Source of the DNA: Taenia hydatigena | Taxonomy: Eukaryota; Platyhelminthes; Cestoda; Cyclophyllidea; Taeniidae | Assembly: GCA_036345935.2 (NCBI GenBank) | Contig: JADWOT020001827.1 | Span: 21,001 to 85,000, forward strand | Length of the DNA: 64,000 bases | Direction of reading: 5' to 3' | Shown: piece by piece, positions 24,900 to 37,310 of the stretch | Numbering within the stretch: the first letter of the stretch is position 1 | Layout: every line of letters begins with the position of its first letter | Notes under the pieces: model-generated | The model's database searches: none | Told to the model about the DNA's origin: nothing | Seen by the model: the letters and a program-made list of their open reading frames with translations, nothing else | Position numbers and translations under genes: made by a program

Positions 24900-25720
24900 C
24901 GAACCTCACGTCCTTGACATCGATCACTCACCCATTGCTGTCTTTTCTTTTGCTCTCTTTATCCGCCACACTCTACACTACCAATAATAACACGCGTTTA
25001 TCATTGGTTATTCATCCACTGATAAAAGTCTCCTTTCTCGCTCACTCTCTCCGCCCCCGCCAAGCACACGCGCTCAGCATCGATCCCTCACCTAATGCGA
25101 ATTGTCTTCTCTCGCTCTATATCCCTCTCTATCACTCCCCTTCACCAATGAAATCGCGTGCTCAGTATCAATCATTTGCACAACGCTAACTGTCTCCGCT
25201 CTCTTTCTTAATCTCTCTCTCATCCTTCATCGCTAATGAAACCTCATTCTCAGTATCGGCCATTCATTCGATGCTAATTTTCTCCTCTCCTTATCTCTCC
25301 TTATATCACCCTCGATTTAAATAAAATTTTGTACTAAACATCGATTACTCAAACGTTATTCAACCTTTTCTCTCTCTTCATCTCTTTCCCTCTTTCATCC
25401 TTTATTTTCTAATTAAATCTCGTGCTTAGCATAAGTCATTTAATCAATGCTAACTGTCTCCTCCCTCTATTTTTATCCCCCTCACAATCACCATTCTTTA
25501 ATAAAATCTTGAACTAAACATTGATCATTTACACGATGCTGAATGTCTTCTGTCGCTCTCTTTCGCTCTCTCTCTATCATCATTTCTCACAAATATAATC
25601 TCGAGCTCAACATCGGCCATCAACCCAATGCAAATTCGATCCCCTCCCTCTTTATCTTTCTCTCCTTCACCCTCCACCACAAATAAAATCTCGAGCTCAA
25701 CACCGAGATGATGGCTACGC
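24900..25720. repeat. Pyrimidine-rich minisatellite, unit about 88 bp
   Basis: Degenerate tandem units can be recognised by the recurring head AAT(A/G)AAATC(T)CGTGCTCA near 25147, 25233, 25319, 25411, 25500, 25588 and 25682, followed by ATCGATCATT, GATGCTAACTGTCTCC and a run of TCTCTC. Spacing is 86-94 bases. Older units before 25147 are more degraded. The plus strand is strongly pyrimidine-rich throughout. It is non-coding: the open frames crossing it are products of the repeat. Confidence 0.75.
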
Positions 25721-28700
25721 CCTTGACTCAGGGAACTTAGTAAGTAGGTCGAGGAACTAGCTAATGCCCGATTCGTCAACCTCAACACTGCTAGCAAAGA
25801 ACCATCCAAGATGGTAGTTTGGGTGACTGCACAGTGCTATTTCTTCTCGACACTCTGAGTTACGATCGTGCGTATAGTCTATTCAATGGTTTTTTATTTC
25901 ATTAGTGGTCCCTTAATTGGGACCAGTGAAATGCCCTGTATTTTTTTAAACATAGCAAGTTTTGTGAATAAGCTGAACCCCCAACGAAGGGTTGCTTTCC
26001 TATCGCATTGCCTCGAGGGTTAGCCCATTGATCAATGTCAAGACAGGGAAACAGTATCAAGAGGGTAAAACTAATCTCACAACATAGTTCTCTCCTTCGT
26101 GTCGCCTCATGTCGCGCAGCCTTCCTTTAGAGCACAGCACAGCACATCAAGACGCAAAGCAAAACAGAGCAGAGCAGTGTACACAAAACCACATCGCTTT
26201 ACCTTAAGCCAACAGTTTTTCATCTTTTTCATGCTGATCTTGCAGTCTGCACACCAATAGGAGTGTTACGAAAAGAAAGTAAGAGGTAGTCTCGAGCTTT
26301 ATCGCAATAGCCCTTTTTTGTTTAGTTGTTACTGTTGCTATTACCTTTCCTGCTTATAAGCATGTTTTGCTAATAAGGTGAAGCGCTTATGTTATTTTAA
26401 CTGCACATTTTAAGCGAAGTGTGGTGTGGAAGTGAATTTAAAATTACACCCGTTAGAAAGAAGGGGGATAGTAATAAAGGCGACACGTGGTTAGAAACTT
26501 GCAGGAGAATAAACGTGGATTGCTAAATTTTAATAATGAATTTAGAACCGGCCTTGGACGCAATATTTGGTGCTGACCCTCTAAGTAACGCCTAGTAATA
26601 CACTGAAGCTCATGCAGTTGTTTTGCTATCCAGCTGCTGCAACCCAATGAACAACTTCGATGACCTGTGCCCACAGTTGACTCACGTCATTGATAGGAAG
26701 CGCGAACAATCCTACAAACTACCAAGCAAGTACGCAAATACATTTTTATGGCAAAACACTAAAACGGAACGAAGGAGTATCGTCAAGCATGCAGTAGGCA
26801 CCATCGAAGCTAGGCCCATTTAACAAGCTCCCAGACTCATACCACTTCCTCTCCTGGAAGATGTGAACCGTTCGGTTGGAGAGATAAATTGAGAGGAGAT
26901 TATGCAGCCGTCAAAGGCACGAAAGGAAAGCGATAATAGTCGACGATTGTGCATCGATAACAGAAGGTTGAACAACGCAACTAAGAAAAATGCATTCCCA
27001 CTGCCTTACAGTAAATATTTAGTTTGCTGATCTTTTGCATGATGGAACAGTTGAATTGTCACTCGAATACGAAGTGATTTGGCTGAATAACTCGCGTGTC
27101 GTAATGATCTAATTTTATGTAATAAAATGCAAGAGGATTTATTTCTTTCAATTCGTGAATGATAGGAGTCAGCTCAAACATTTTCAAGGCAGAAATTCTA
27201 TGGCATACCTGACTAACAATCAATCCTCTCTTCGCATTAAGCTAAACCTTCTATTTAACTCTTCTCTTTAGATGAGTTTAAACATTGCATTGTGAACATA
27301 GCTGCGATGTTCATTTAGAACACACTCTGATCTTTCCCAACTTTTATGTGCTCTTTTTAGATTCACGTTGAAGGAGGATCTAAGATTGCATGCAGACCAT
27401 CGAAAAGTTGATCTGGTCTTGCCATGACGCTTTTCTGAGTTGAGATACACATTACTCTATTGGATTAGTAGTGCTGATAGGAAGGAAATCGAATTTGGTG
27501 GACGTGGAGAGGCCTTTTTTGTACTCATGCCACGAATCGTCGATGACTATGTGTTCCCATCCAAAATTTGGGCAGCTTATTACACGGAATCCATGATCCA
27601 TTTATGCACTAGTTCTCGACCAACTATGTCCTTATCATAACTATTCACCATCTGTTATAAATGGACCCTTTTCTCTTCCTTCCTTACATCCATCCGTTGT
27701 TTTGGGCACAATTTTTATGTATCATCTCATAGTTCTAGGCCCTGCACACATCCTTTCTTACAATGCGGGCCACTTCTTGGGTCTTTGAGTTGCCGTGCTT
27801 CTCGCTATTTCTTCTGCGTTCAGCGATTAACACCCTGCTTACGAGAACATCAGAAAAGTGTAGCGAAATTTATGCGGACATTAAACTATCTTTTGCTGAA
27901 TAAAGTTTTGATTTTGACTAAAAAGAGAATTCTGGCTATTTCAGAGCAAGTGCTCAGAGCATGTGGGATTCGAACGCTACGTACTTGGGGTGAGGTACAC
28001 CATACAACACGGGAAGATCCCTGAATGTTATAAGTCTGTCGGATGTATACGAGGCTCCGTAGACGTTTAAAAGAGCTTTTGAATGAATCGCTTCTTCCTT
28101 AATGACAAAATGGTGGGCATTCATTTCTTCATAACAAAGACACAAATTACACACTTTAGCTTCGCCATTAACTAATTCACGAGTATGGCTACCTATCCAT
28201 CAAATGATCATTAGATGCTGCCCTCGTTTATTTTGGGAGCAAAAACACTGAATATTTAAGCAATTGGTAACCCTGCTTCATGGCCAAAGCCTTGAAGTAT
28301 TACTCTTCCTTTGGCGTCTTATTGATGTCAAAGACGTCTAGTTTCGTTCCTTTTTAATCTATGTACTTGTGGAATGCGAAATTGCTGCTGTAGCCTGGAA
28401 ATCCGGACAACAGTGGTCTGGATTTTAAAAAGGTCACCAACCAAATAGTTGGCGTTCAGACTGCGGAACAAATGACTCTAATTTATAGAAACTGGCATTA
28501 AAATAAAGGCACTGCATATGATCGGGACACAAAAGCTGACATATTAGGACTGCTGCTGAAACAGCAACTGGGTCTTAAGCTAACTTTGTGGGTGAAGTTA
28601 TTATTGGCCTAGTTTGTGACTTAGGCATTAGGGTGCCTTGGCCATACAAACCTCGATTAAGCATTTTGCCTCGAGGTTCTTTCACTGTCGACACTTAGGA

Positions 28701-29274
28701 ATTAGAGCAAGGGCAATTCAGAGGGGGGCAAGGGAGTACTCAGTCTCTAGTTTATTAACAACATTATTAGTAATGTACAGCATGGAAAAATCGAACATGG
28801 TATATTTTGGGTTGCGGGAACCTTCAGCCGATGTGGCTGACGCCGGCATGTAAACCAGAAATCTGGCTTCATCAATGCGTGCACAATTAGTGTATTTTGC
28901 TCAAAGAACGTCAGCAATTACTCTGCACAAAATGCTTTGCAGTAAGCGACATTTAATTTAGCCATAAACATTGGCAGTGCAGAAGTTCATTGTTGCCAGC
29001 AAAAGTGACAACTTTCTTGGAAGTAGGCCATTAAATGCCTGCATCATTAATGTTTTTTAGGCGTGAAATGGTTATATAGGGCACTAATGAAGAATTCGAT
29101 GACTAGGCTGCTGAAATCTTTGACTTGACTTATGTAAAATGATAATGGAAACGTGGCAAATTTGCATAACGGGCTTGCAAAATCAGATGAATCCCCAAAC
29201 GCACCACAATTCACGTACTGTATTGTGAATTTGGACACCACTTGAATCATCTGACATTACATAAGAGTGGAAAA
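25721..29274. other. Stretch without a firm gene
   Basis: Two low-grade candidates only. An open segment at about 26647-26823 (plus) begins MNNFDDLCPQLTHVIDRK. Another at about 27827-27902 (plus) follows a good acceptor (cttctgcgttcag) and stops inside an AATAAA at about 27898, the arrangement expected of a last exon. Neither has a recognisable domain. An acacagcacagcac-type low-complexity run lies at about 26135-26175. Confidence 0.4.
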
Positions 29275-29431
29275 TATTAGTACTTTGTTTGAACTATCGG
29301 CTTTGGTCAAGGTCACAAAGGTAGCCATCTTGCCTTAGCTGCGTAGACTGGCCTCTGGGCCATGCCAGCAGCTTATTTCCCTCTGCCCTTGAATATCTAT
29401 ATTCTGCCCTAGTATTCTACCTTTTTTTCCA
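29275..29431 (+). repeat. Left terminal repeat of the miniature LTR element
   Basis: Left copy of the direct repeat. Its first bases (TATTAGTAC) differ from the right copy (TGTAGTAC), so the original TG end is seen only on the right. The right boundary is approximate. Confidence 0.6.
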
Positions 29432-29885
29432 CATCGCCACATCGGTAGCAGCGGAAAGCAGACCTAACTCTATAGGGTCTTATCCCGACCTCCATCGCCT
29501 GCGGCATGCTGCAGCGGTGCTATTAACATCTAGAGCGACACTAACCATGGACCACCCGAAAAGTTTCGTTCCAAAGATTACCCCTAATATGCTTGCTTAA
29601 AGAGATCGGCGCTATAACGCCTCCCTACGGACATATACTGATGGTCGGCAGAACCACTTATTCTGAACTTTTTTCTTAAGCCAATCGAAACTTCAAGTCT
29701 AATCGACTTGCAACGAGGGATCACTGACTTTGTTGTCAAACATCGTCTCAATCACGCTGAATGTCGGCGACTGGCATGGTTGGCTCGTGGGTGCTTCTTG
29801 CAGCGCTGAACACGCTGTGATGGCTGACGCGGGAGATGTGCTAAGGAGCGCGTCAGGGACGATGCTCAAAAAAGGAGAGGGGCAA

Positions 29886-30048
29886 TGTAGTACTTTGCTT
29901 GTTTGAACTACCGGTTTCGGTCAGGGTCACAGAGGTGGTTACATTACCCTAGCTGAGTAGACTAGCCTCCTGGCCGTGTTAGCAGCTTATTTCTCTCTGT
30001 CCGTTGAATATAAATACTCTACCCTAGTATTTTGCCTTCTTTTGCCCA
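29886..30048 (+). repeat. Right terminal repeat of the miniature LTR element
   Basis: Right copy of the direct repeat, starting TGTAGTAC just after the polypurine tract. It carries TGAATATAAATACTC, a possible TATA region. Confidence 0.6.
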
Positions 30049-31040
30049 AGTTTGGGGAGGAAATGGCAAATCGTCAATGTCCACGCTGATATAGCAGGCA
30101 TCTTCCTAATGCATCGCCTTTCGAAGCGAGTGCTGTAGAGTTATATGATTCGCATCTAGATTTCTGTCACATCGGGTCCCATGGGATGTTCAGAACTGGG
30201 ATGTTCTCTGCTGTTCTAAATCAGCAGAATCTTAATTATGCATGCCATTCAAATAATTTTAACAAAGATCGTGAGCAAAAAAATCAATGACGTGCTTTGG
30301 CAGCTGACTGAGTCACATCGAATGCATAGTACCGAATAACGAGGTGGCTTTGTCGACATCCACTCTTCTTCTTGTCCTTGCTTCCATTCCATCACCTATT
30401 TGATTGGTTTTTAGCATAAATCACCCTTTTTTGCGATAATTGTAGAACTTTGGCAGGACCGACTGGCATATTTACACAGAAAGCAGTGGACTAGATTTAC
30501 AGCGCTAGCTGGCGTCCTATGTGATCTATCTAATTTACAACAGCAACAGCCAATATATTAGGCTAGCAGATTTCGCTATAAAATAATTTCATAAAACACT
30601 CTTGCAAGCTGTTGCTGATTCCATTCTATTACTGCGTTAATTTCTTTCTCTAATAACAATTCGCTTGGACCTCTGGTTCATGGCGAAAGTGCGCAAAAGC
30701 TCAGAGCACCTGTTACTCGACGGAATAAGCGATGCAAACATCACGCCTATGATAAGCCTCAAAGCTTTCACTGTAGAAGAAGCCCATTGTGAAAGTGATT
30801 TGATAGGATGAGTCGAGTTCATTAGTTTAGCGATTCTCCTGCAAAATTCATCCTTTTGGTTTAACCGTTACATCTCTGGAATCTTGCACGAATTTCTCAC
30901 TACCGCCATTGATGCGAAGTTACGTCTAAAACAATTTGTAACCCTAATAGCGGATTAGCGATTTGAATATGATATTCTAAGTTAGGTGAATCCATTTTTA
31001 TAAAGCCGTGTTTTGCTCTGATATTGAATTACCCAGAACA
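30049..31040. other. Gene-free stretch
   Basis: Nothing supportable was seen on either strand. Confidence 0.5.
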
Positions 31041-31560
31041 CTAAGTAGTGCCTGAACGCAGGAGGATTGCGATTTCGTCCTGCGATTTCTGCAAATCTTC
31101 AGTTGACCATAATTTATCTACTACGCCGATTGCGGGAATCTCAAATGTTTCGGATACAATAAAGGGAGACTTATGTCTTATTAATAATTTAATGTGTTTG
31201 TTGAGAATCCGCGTAACTGAGATGCTTGGAACAAATGCTAATATATCATGTTTTAGCATCCTATAGAGTAAAGCAATGCATTTATGATTAGTACCCGGAT
31301 AGTACTTATGCATAGAATTAAGGGCTGTTGAATTATGCTCAGTTAAAGGCTGGTAGCTGAGATCGTTGATAATACTCCTGATCGTCAATTAAGAATTGTA
31401 ATATTAAAACGATCCATTCATAATGCATTTCCGTCTTGAGAGTTGTTACATCCAAAGGAACTAAGCTATCGCCAATTAGAGACAAGTAAGGTTGTTTGGC
31501 AACATGTACTAAAAAGTTACGAAAGCTGAGGGCCTGCAAAAATGCAGTCCACTGAGAGTA
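31041..31560 (-). pseudogene. Possible decayed coding region, unknown protein
   Basis: Two overlapping minus-strand frames read as one interrupted protein. The first (open after a tctcag acceptor near 31560, WTAFLQALSFRNFLVH) ends at about 31339; the second continues from about 31388 to a stop at 31041 with ordinary protein-like composition (KHDILAFVPSISVTRIL; STEDLQKSQDEIAILL). No intron of acceptable length can join them, so a frameshift is implied if this was ever a gene. An upstream candidate exon near 31670-31715 (MRAQEVSLLLKQKDEVTR, donor gtaaga) leaves in a phase that does not fit. No family recognised. Confidence 0.3.
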
Positions 31561-32263
31561 TCACAAGCAAAGAGTGCAAATTTTAAACGCTAATCTACAG
31601 TACGTTGCGAAATTCAACCACACAGCGTCCATAGAGCCGTCAAAATCAAGTAAACTTCTTACGCGTGACTTCATCTTTCTGCTTTAGCAACAGAGAGACT
31701 TCCTGCGCTCTCATCCTGAATGAAAATGGAAAGGACAACAGATTCGCGTGCAAGAGCACAACACAATCAACTCTTATTCAATCACTTCCTCATTTTTGCT
31801 GCTGGAACGACCTGCGAAGTGGTGAGAAATGATTTCAATTTGTTAAAATTGGCCTTAGAGTATGTGCAGAATTTTGTCAAATAAGCTGCCAAATGAAATA
31901 TACATTTGCCGAATCTGACAAATTTTATGAACTAATCCGAGTAATACGAAAGAAAAATCATTTGCGGAATCTCGTTTTGTCTTTCGAAATAAGGTGAGGC
32001 TGAGACAACCTCAACGAGCTATGAAATAAGAACGTTAGGCTAGGCATTACTAAATACAACACAATGAATGCTAGATCCCTTAAATACACACCTTTTTAAC
32101 TTCCATGAAGTCCTCCTTCGACAAAGGAGAAACAAGTCTAAATTAGAGAGAGAGATGTTAGAGTTAAGGAAAGCATGTCAAATCTTCGAGGATGCATGCT
32201 GTTTTCAAAAATAATCGTATATTCTTTTTAAAATGTGACTATAAGGAGTAAAAAAACATTCAG
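31561..32263. other. Stretch without a firm gene
   Basis: Apart from the phase-mismatched candidate exon near 31670-31715 noted with the preceding entry, nothing is supportable. A short GA run lies at about 32141-32155. Confidence 0.4.
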
Positions 32264-32412
32264 AGCGCTTACATGTATGGATTGGGTCCTTCTGGTTGGC
32301 TGGCTTTCGCTTTGATAACGATAGTGAAGCTTTGGACTGCGCTTGTTTTCATCCTGAGGTCGCCTTGACTAAAGTACAAGAAGACTTGCTTCGACTTTAT
32401 AGCATGTACTAA
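32264..32412 (+). CDS. Possible last exon, unknown protein
   Basis: After an acceptor (aaacattcag) a 48-residue segment in phase 1 runs to TAA. It contains FRFDNDSEALDCACFHPE and KVQEDLLRLYSMY, a composition closer to real protein than to random translation. No upstream exon in phase was identified and no domain is recognised. Confidence 0.3.
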
Positions 32413-35400
32413 GTGAATGTAAGATCTCCCGATGACCTAGACTTGAAAACCAATTTCGTCAAGAAGCCTGGCTCTCAGTTTTAGTTTGTCAGGAAAGTAA
32501 TCCTGCCTCGGAACCCGTACTTATCTAGCATGAGTTTGTAAATAATTAATGTATTTCTCGCAAATAAGGGCAAAGAGCATTTAATGGATTCGTAGAACCA
32601 CAGGTTTTGCACTGATCCTAAACTCTATGAGCAATCCTGTATGCTGCTTTTTCTGGAAAGACTTGGTGGATTGGACAGAATGCATCAAGACTTGGATTTT
32701 TACTGACAGACGCATAACCGTCTCTTAACCATTTTAGGCATTGATGACTGCTAAACATCTTAACTACGCATTCAGATTAAAGCGTTCTGCACGTGCAAAA
32801 AATTCTTAACTTTGATGTCCTTTTCGAAACGGCACAACAGCTATTTTCTGCCATCAGCCGCATTAACGATGTTTAGGCTGTGCCCATACACAAAACAGAG
32901 ATGCACAAGAGCGGCTGTTTGTCTTAGAGACTTGCCATCGCGATGCCATTTCAGTCATACGTGCAAAACGCAAACTTTATCTGGAGGCTTCATGCAGTAA
33001 TCGAGCTTAGGCATGTGCTCAATCTAACCTCATTACCCAAGTATTAAGTTTAAAGTTAGCCTATTATTTCAAAATGCAAGCTATGATCACAAAGCAAAGG
33101 ACAATGGTGTAAAAATTACTTATTGGTAAAGACAGGCATCAGTAATCATTTTAACTTACTTGACCTACTTAAGTTTGTTAGTGAGAATTTGGTAAAGTGA
33201 GATCTCAAGGCAATATTGATCCTTTCCTTGAATCATTCACCAGATGATCAATTAGCTGGGGAATTTTCATTGTAGATGCGATTCCTTAACAGGCGAGTGA
33301 CATGGTGAAAGATCAACTAGCGGTTGATCCAAGTGTGACCCAGCTGGATTCTTACCTTGGCGCCACATCCTGTTTCCTCAAGTTAATTTGAGATAGGGAA
33401 TTGGAATAGCGCCCACATACGCATACCTCAAATTAATGTACACTCATTCGCCACTAATTTTACTTTCATTTTTTGCATTTAGAGTAAGGTGGGAAGAGAG
33501 GCGTGGAACATCGTGCAACTTAGAGAAACCAGTATTTAATAAAGAACCGCAAATAAAGCACGCAAATTATTTTTTTTTTGGATTTGAAAGCCATCTCTAT
33601 ATTTTTGCAAGAAGCTCAATGTTTCAGTATGCGACCGATGTTTCTAAATACCTATTAGTTAAGAAGCCATTATTCGCAAAAATTAGGCGAAATGAAAGGA
33701 AGGGTTTGTGGAATGGTCGCTTGCATACTTGATACATCAAAACTTAGGCATGGACCACCAAAGTGACCTTTTTGCAGAAGTAGACAACTCTGCAGCCAAT
33801 AGTAAGTAATTCTTAAGGGCTTCTAAGCAAATACTGCGCAAGAATTCTGAAGTCTTGCTCTGAAGCCAAGCTGTTAAATGGCAAACAATGCCGGACATTA
33901 TAAAGTGAGTATCTGTATGCCCGCAATCCAGCCATCTCGGCTCATAGGTCTTCACAGACGTAGTGGACATCATTTTCAGCTACCATCACGTGACTTCTCA
34001 GATCACGCTCTCTCTGCCATTTTCTTTCTAGCAAAATGATTTAGACGTCAAGGGTGTTGAGTGGTTCTTTTCTGAGATTACCAATGGCATGACCGTTTGA
34101 CAGTCTATCTAGTACCTCATCAGTTGCAACGCTGGAAAGCATACTGCAAGCAATTACATCTACTGCTAGACTTCCTGCCTTGAATTTAATAATTTCTGAG
34201 TTCGAAAGTAATTGTTGCCTAGCATGCGATTAAAGGTAAAGTCACTATCCTTCCCAGTGTTAAAGGCTATTTTTACGAACGTCAAAGGTGTAGACAGCGG
34301 TCCTTTTGTCGATCAGGTAGAATTGAATGCGCAGCATAGTGAGCACTGGACATTCAGACCTACTTTTGTAAGGTTGTATTTGAAGTCACCTTCAGTAGCA
34401 CCGCTACCACTTGGGTCATTTATCTGCCAATGCTGAGATTCGAAAAGCACCCAATGCCTTGCTGAAAAAACGCTCAATTTCAAAATTAAATTTGGGCCGA
34501 AGTGTGCATAAATATCATTTCAACGATACATGAGTTCAACCGGATGGTCAAGAGATTTCATGTCAATGTGACTGAAATTCCGTCCACTGCAAGAGGTGCG
34601 CCTGAATCTTCGTCTTCCTGGTTCATCAACGCTATGTCGCGAATTTATTTACAACTAAAGTCTAATGGTATACACCGTAAATCGATTCGTGGCCTCAAAG
34701 AATCATAGGCTTCAACGTGCCATCAGATGGCTGGTCTCTTAAACATGCTTAATGTTCGTGTGCAATGCATGTTTTGGAACTTCATTTGGAAAGTCAGCTG
34801 TCAAAATGACTACTAGAAGGTCAGTTACGTCGAACCAAGTCAAAAAGCAATTTAGTTGGAGCTTGAACATGCGACAGGCACTACTCGAGGACATTTGTCT
34901 AAGGTTCCTTCCATGTTCCATTGTCGCATAATTCGATGGGAGTTGTACATTGACTGCGCGATGACGTGGACCAACATGAGGACCAAAAAAGAGCCTTTGT
35001 TATTGCTGTCCTTCAAGAGATAGCAAGTAGCCCTCACATCAATTGATAAGATGGCACTTTCTGGCTCTTTCCATCCGTACACACTTTGCGTGCTTTTGGA
35101 GCATAGACAGTAGAATGCTTGCATTGACTAAAACGAGATGTAAGTTTAGGTTTGAATGAGAAATGCGACATGCAGAAATCATTTCCATCGAAACCGCCGA
35201 GTGCGATTGAGACGAAAACCACGACCGGGCAGGCAGATTGGAACTATGTTTCTTAAGCGCACCTCATTCTCAATTTTTTTGTAAGGAACCAACACGCTTT
35301 CTTCTGCGGTAGGTTGGCAACAGTAGAAGTCTTCGTTCACTTACTTGAATTCCGCAAACAAACGATTGAAGTTGTGCCTCATTTTAAAAGGTTTCTTCCA

Positions 35401-35984
35401 TGAATCCTTTACAAATCCAACTCTAACAGAAAAAGAACAAAAGTTTACCTAGAAAATCCGATTTTTAGTGTTTACTGCGAATGCAGGGAATCCTTTCTGC
35501 TGAATAGTAAGTTAAATGACCAATCGAATCCTCAAAAGACTGGTGAGAAAAGCCTTAGTTGAACTTCTTCAGCAATGAATAACCGTTACAGAAGACAATA
35601 CTCACAGAGGAATGCAACGGTTAGATTAATAGCATTTCGTTAGCCCATACTTAAAGCGTAGCCAAGTTTATTTGAATCATGTGATGAGCTGCTTGACATC
35701 GGCAATGGCCATGCTATTATAGGTCACCACGATAAACGAATGACGTCGCTGTTAGCGCAAGATATGCTACTGTTCAGTCATACTGCTTTAACATTTACGC
35801 GAAATTCCCGAAGAATCTTGCATCCGAAACTAGGAGCATTGGAGTTTTAGAAAAAGGTTTTGGCTTTCCTTAGACAACGCCTGTGTATCAAGGAGAGCTC
35901 ACACACACACCAGAAAAGTAGCAATGGACAAATCAAATGGACTACAAATCGTAAGTGCGTGGCCAAAGGCTCAAGTCGAATTTA
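32413..35984. other. Stretch with weak open frames only
   Basis: Three overlapping minus-strand frames between 34739 and 35222 are each 60-90 codons long and shift one into the next; one begins ALGGFDGND, reminiscent of a kelch repeat start, but no second kelch blade follows. Plus-strand frames at 33436-33732, 34212-34436 and 34502-34708 are open without splice support. None is called as a gene. Confidence 0.4.
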
Positions 35985-36560
35985 GCATGCCTTTCATGAT
36001 ATTCACGGTATGAATAGCGGAGGTGAGGATTAATGATTTCAAAGTTGGCAAGGAGAGCTCATCAATCCTCTTGCCTGTCAGTTTAGCCTGTGCCATATCC
36101 TTGTAGTTCGGTGATACTGCCATCAACCGACGCACACCATGCCTTTCACGGATGCCTCAAAGACCGCCTACCAGCAACATGTGCACACTGCAAGCGGCAG
36201 CGACCAGCAGAGTTGACGTCTTTGAAGAACTAGGGGCGCTTCGCAACAGCATTGTTTAGGCGTCTGCTGTGGCTGTGTGTGAGACGGGCTATGAAGAATT
36301 TGCGTGCAAGTGTGGACGCGTTTGGCGAACAGCTTCCCATGAACCGACTTGTGTGCAGCCGAGCGCGCGCAGTGGCATGACCGTATATGATGCATGCCAA
36401 GGGGATGCCCAAACTCCAGACATGCGCCTTTATTGCGAGGACCAACTTATCTCCGGTGTCATAAAGGTGGATGCCTCGGTGAAGCCTATCATAACAGGAG
36501 GTCCCGGCATTCAAGACAAGTTTGACAGATGGCTCGCTGTTCAGACTCAAGGGGACGGTA
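35985..36560 (-). pseudogene. Decayed AGC-like kinase copy A (3' half, inverted)
   Basis: Read on the minus strand this aligns with the intact kinase gene from about 7290 to 7890. It retains HVWSLGIPLACIIYGHATA against DVWSLGILAACIMYGHSTA, then LTHSHSRR against LTHNHNKR, and further on nucleotide matches such as CATGGTGTGCGTCG and ATTAATCCTCACCTCC. About 120 bases of the C-terminal region are missing inside it and the frame is broken. The APE motif and the front half of the gene are absent. A 158-codon plus-strand frame across the same bases is only its antisense shadow. Confidence 0.85.
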
Positions 36561-36672
36561 ACACTATCGGCCCTTGTCGATCGGTTTGTGGTTCACACTC
36601 CTTAGGCAAATCAATGGAATCTTGCTTCCACCTCTCCCTAAGAGAGTGCCATATGAAGGCAGAATCGAGTCG

Positions 36673-37310
36673 ACTGCTGATGCAATTAACAGGACTCCAA
36701 AACAGCCTTAACACAATAAATGCAACAATTTCCGTCGCAGTCTAAATATCGCTTTGGGAATCTCAAAGCTATGGTCAAATTAGTGTCGTTCAGACCTGAA
36801 TTTTGGCCTCCGTTTGGTGCCAATTTTTAAACAATGGTCGAATCAGGCATGCGTGGTGTCTACGACACATCTTTATCCTTCTCGTACCTTCAATGTTGAC
36901 GCAATGCCTTTAATGAGTTCCAAGTGCTATAAGGTGGATCCGACTTGCAGAATTTCGTCTTACATGTTGGCTACCTCGGTGAAATTGAAGCGCAATTTTA
37001 CAGCTGAGATTGTTTGTGGTCTAGAGCGCCTTCACGCCATGCGTATCGTCTACTTAGACGTTAAGCCCAACAATGTGCTTATTGTTGATTCGGATTACAT
37101 TTTAATTGCAGATTTCGGTCACTCATAAGACATGACTCGAGAGTTGGGACCTCTCAAAAGGCTGACTTCACCAGGGTACCCTTCTTCATAACATCCGAGA
37201 TAAAGGATGAGCTCGCAATCACGACGAAGGCGTATGGCCGGAGACAGAGCATCCTCGTGGCTTTCAGTATGCGCTCATTCCACCGCGTGCGATGCTACTC
37301 GCCGCAGACA
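36673..37310 (+). pseudogene. Decayed AGC-like kinase copy B (5' flank and middle)
   Basis: The first 120 bases match non-coding sequence upstream of the intact kinase (about 6425-6550; shared TTAACAGGACTCCAAAA, CTAAATATC and AAAGCTATGG). The coding part resumes at the equivalent of about 7050, after a deletion of most of the N-lobe, and reads GLERLHAMRIVYLDVKPNN then ADFGHS before a nonsense codon (TAA, 37126-37128) and further indels. It keeps DFG where the intact gene has DFD, and shares the YLD change. Because the upstream non-coding sequence came along, it arose by duplication of genomic DNA, not by reverse transcription. It stands head to head with copy A, 110 bases away. Confidence 0.85.

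Larger units (their letters stand above)
29275..30048 (+). mobile_element. Miniature LTR retrotransposon, ta-TRIM-like
   Basis: Two direct repeats of about 155-160 bases flank a 450-base non-coding core. Both begin around AGTACTTTG, share GTTTGAACTA, GCAGCTTATTT and CCCTAGTATT, and contain an A/T-rich TATA-like segment near their 3' ends. Immediately before the right repeat is a polypurine tract (AAAAAAGGAGAGGGG, 29868-29882), the primer site expected for plus-strand synthesis by a retroelement. No gag or pol frame exists in the core, so the element is non-autonomous, about 774 bases in total. Size and structure match terminal-repeat retrotransposons in miniature, and a taeniid family (ta-TRIM) has been described; membership is inferred, not tested. 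The repeats have diverged by many substitutions, so the copy is old. I could not identify a target-site duplication. Confidence 0.65.

Noticed and set aside
27950..27990. B-box-like GGATTCGAAC sequence
   Set aside because: No T-stem pairing and no A box at a suitable distance on either strand.
34739..35222. Kelch-like start (ALGGFDGND) in a set of shifting minus-strand frames
   Set aside because: A single short match without the Trp, Tyr and repeat spacing of kelch blades; the frames change every 60-90 codons.
36269..36745. 158-codon plus-strand open frame
   Set aside because: It lies antisense to decayed kinase copy A; the minus-strand reading aligns with the intact kinase and explains the sequence.
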